DNA from: an uncultured Clostridia bacterium
GTDB taxonomy: Bacteria; Bacillota; Clostridia; Oscillospirales; Ruminococcaceae
Direction of reading: 5' to 3'
DNA length: 6,427 bases
Assembly: GCA_947175655.1 (NCBI GenBank)
Contig: CAMWNQ010000098.1
Span: 1-6,427 of the forward strand
The position numbers were made by a program, and so were the translations under genes. The number at the start of each line of letters is the position of its first letter. Position 1 is the first letter of the stretch. A model generated the notes under the pieces. The model did no database searches, was not told the DNA's origin, and worked only from the letters and a program-made list of their open reading frames with translations. Shown here one piece after another: positions 5,117 to 6,427 of this stretch.

Positions 5117-6316
5117 TTAGTCTAGGTCTATGACGAATTTTGAACGATAATCTTTCTGTGCGGACTGAATTTTTGCAAGTGCCAGACCATAAATATCAGA
5201 TGCTCTTTCTTCAAGTTCAGTGAATCGTTTTGCTTCTGGACTTATTTCAGCCAGTTTTGCCATTGAAGTATGATAAGGAAGAGTAGCTTTCTTTTTTATT
5301 TCTGACAATATGTCAAGACCTCTTTCATTTGATGCAAGAATACGTATATATGGCGGAAGTATTTTAACGTCATCTTTGGTAATTCCTATCAGAATATTCA
5401 TCATAGCACGTCTTATTCTTGCAAGAGTGTAATTTTTAGACTTAACAGTGAATTCAAGTTCATCAAGAGAACCTGACATTTTTGCATTATATATTCTGTT
5501 TTCCATACCTGCGGAGATGTCAGCTATATTTCTGAAATCATCTGCGGAAGAAGTACGGAGTTTATACAGAAGAATTCTTTCAAGTCTGCTTATGTCGGCA
5601 AGCTCACCTTTGGAGTGTGCATTCTTTATTGCACCTGCCCATAGTGGAGACGTAAACTTTCCTATAGTATGAAATCCGGTTTTAATCTGTTCACGTATAT
5701 ATGAAGCACTTGCGAATCCGTCATCAGAAGCAGTTCTGCTGTCGTGAGGAATGCTTCTGCGTTTTACAGTAAAAACTCCAGTTGTAGGGGAGTATCTGCT
5801 CATAGCCTTCATATATTCTATTGCAAGAATATTATTCGGAGATGACATAATAAATCCGGCATTTTCATCATATCTTGTTACTATGGACGAAAGTGCCTTT
5901 GGATATGTATATCCCTTTTCCATAAGTTCACGTATATCCTTTGAATTGTTTTTCAAGGACATTTCAACATAGTGAAGAGTATTTGAAAGTTCTGTGACGT
6001 TTCCTGATTCACTTCCGAATGATATTTCGTCAACAACTCCAAGTGCATTCATCAGATATACTGCACCTGATGCATATGTTTCGGCAGGTGCAAGACAGTA
6101 TGCTACTGGAATTTCGATTACTATGTCCGCACCTGATTTTACTGCAAGTCTGGCACGGTCTATCTTGTTCATAATAGCAACATCGCCCCTCTGTACGAAG
6201 TTACCACTCATAACAGCTACTATATGTGTAGCCCCGTTCTTTTTTGTTTCCTGAATGTGATGAAGATGTCCATTGTGAAACGGATTGTATTCACATATTA
6301 TACCGGTTACTTTAAT
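5117..6316 (-). CDS. tmcAL: tRNA(Met) cytidine acetate ligase (TmcAL), ATT start
   Basis: TmcAL uses acetate and ATP to acetylate the wobble cytidine (ac4C34) of elongator tRNA-Met in the cytoplasm; it is the Firmicute counterpart of acetyl-CoA-dependent TmcA. Translating upstream of the first ATG (6211) recovers the conserved N-terminus, MKVTGIICEYNPFHNGHL, with the nucleotidyltransferase HxGH motif at residues 14-17. The frame then runs into MSGNFVQRGD (36-45), SPNNILAIEY (about 159-168) and a GMENR segment, all family hallmarks. From the upstream in-frame stop at 6359-6361 down to 6211 there is no ATG, GTG or TTG codon. The only start that preserves the family N-terminus is ATT at 6314-6316, six bases after a strong AGGGGGAG. 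This gives 399 aa, normal for the family. Starting at 6211 would delete the catalytic motif. The gene is first in the minus-strand series, 186 bases ahead of the C39-like gene, and its stop abuts a heptad repeat array. Function is confident; the ATT start is inferred from homology and ribosome-site spacing. Confidence 0.93.
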   Translation of the reverse strand: MKVTGIICEYNPFHNGHLHHIQETKKNGATHIVAVMSGNFVQRGDVAIMNKIDRARLAVKSGADIVIEIPVAYCLAPAETYASGAVYLMNALGVVDEISFGSESGNVTELSNTLHYVEMSLKNNSKDIRELMEKGYTYPKALSSIVTRYDENAGFIMSSPNNILAIEYMKAMSRYSPTTGVFTVKRRSIPHDSRTASDDGFASASYIREQIKTGFHTIGKFTSPLWAGAIKNAHSKGELADISRLERILLYKLRTSSADDFRNIADISAGMENRIYNAKMSGSLDELEFTVKSKNYTLARIRRAMMNILIGITKDDVKILPPYIRILASNERGLDILSEIKKKATLPYHTSMAKLAEISPEAKRFTELEERASDIYGLALAKIQSAQKDYRSKFVIDLD

Positions 6317-6322
6317 AAAAAT

Positions 6323-6330
6323 CTCCCCCT
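6323..6330 (-). promoter_or_regulatory. Shine-Dalgarno site that fixes the ATT start of tmcAL
   Basis: The minus strand reads AGGGGGAG followed by ATTTTT and then the ATT codon at 6316-6314. The six-base spacer is good for initiation at that ATT, and no other ribosome site lies near the downstream ATG at 6211. Together with the conserved residues encoded immediately after the ATT, this decides the start. Confidence 0.75.
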
Positions 6331-6341
6331 TATATTTGTAT

Positions 6342-6371
6342 ATAATGCACGAAAAATATTATTTCGGGCAA
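6342..6371 (-). promoter_or_regulatory. Weak candidate promoter for tmcAL
   Basis: On the minus strand a TTGCCC (-35 candidate, 6366-6371) is separated by 18 bases from CATTAT (-10 candidate, 6342-6347). Each matches the housekeeping consensus at 4 of 6 positions. It would give a short leader of roughly 20 bases before the tmcAL ribosome site. In DNA this AT-rich such matches arise by chance, so this is tentative. Confidence 0.3.
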
Positions 6372-6399
6372 AAAAATGATTAAAAATGTAAAAAACCCC

Positions 6400-6427
6400 T
6401 TGCAATTCATCAGAAAAAGTATATAAT
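6400..6427 (+). promoter_or_regulatory. Probable outward promoter at the right edge
   Basis: The plus strand carries TTGCAA (6400-6405), a 16-base spacer and a perfect TATAAT (6422-6427), a good match to a housekeeping sigma promoter pointing out of the window. It suggests a divergently transcribed gene to the right and marks 6317-6427 as an intergenic head region between divergent units. The downstream gene is not visible. Confidence 0.5.

Noticed and set aside
5117..6211. tmcAL starting at the first ATG (MSGNFVQRGD)
   Set aside because: This would remove the HxGH active-site motif that is encoded in frame directly upstream and leaves no ribosome site; the ATT start explains the data better.
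253..6254. Plus-strand open frames of 64-88 codons opposite the genes
   Set aside because: Each lies antisense to a clearly conserved protein, has no recognisable family features, and reflects low stop frequency opposite coding sequence.
1..6427. A defence, toxin-antitoxin or mobile system hidden in the window
   Set aside because: All seven genes belong to recognised housekeeping or surface families, and no gap is long enough for another gene. No RNA gene or short conserved frame was seen in the 4931-5116 or 6317-6427 gaps.

Overview
The window is about 6.4 kb of AT-rich DNA (roughly mid-30s % GC by eye), and all seven protein genes lie on the minus strand. The gene set suggests a Gram-positive Firmicute: TmcAL instead of TmcA, MnmA with a Clostridia-like CCALSDVEDAR segment, a TrmN6-RsmI neighbourhood as in Bacillus, G-rich Shine-Dalgarno sites, and a C39-like lipoprotein with a Thr-rich linker. 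A Ruminococcus-like gut Clostridia member is my best guess. That placement is inference; no rRNA or other taxonomic marker is present.

Layout in direction of transcription (right to left). (1) 6317-6427: a head region with a good outward plus-strand promoter at the right edge, a weak minus-strand promoter candidate, and the tmcAL ribosome binding site. (2) tmcAL (5117-6316), tRNA-Met cytidine acetate ligase, which must start at a rare ATT codon. (3) A 185-bp gap with a nested inverted/direct repeat and a heptad repeat array. (4) A secreted C39-like cysteine peptidase-fold lipoprotein (4100-4930). (5) A HAD-IA phosphatase/mutase (3352-4017) whose ATG and first codons come from a heptad array. 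(6) mnmA (2235-3311), trmN6 (1522-2238, TTG start overlapping the mnmA stop) and rsmI (685-1515), a tight translationally coupled block. (7) An HD-domain phosphohydrolase of the YfbR/HDDC2 type (65-649).

Four of the seven genes modify RNA of the decoding apparatus: ac4C34 of tRNA-Met (TmcAL), s2U34 (MnmA), m6A at position 37 (TrmN6 family) and 2'-O-methyl-C1402 of 16S rRNA (RsmI). The window therefore looks like a decoding-modification cluster, with two small-molecule phosphohydrolases and one exported protein. Nothing resembles a defence system, prophage, transposase, CRISPR array, tRNA or rRNA.

The least ordinary structure is between the genes. Every gap of more than a few bases between genes, and the flank beyond the last gene, carries a short AT-rich array in which AATT (occasionally AATG or CATT) recurs with an exact 7-bp period, built of units such as ATGAATT, ATAAATT, AAGAATT and ATGCATT. 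These arrays touch or contain the stop codons of five genes and supply the start of one. They are absent from the coupled mnmA-trmN6 and trmN6-rsmI junctions. No GC-stem plus U-tract terminator was found anywhere.
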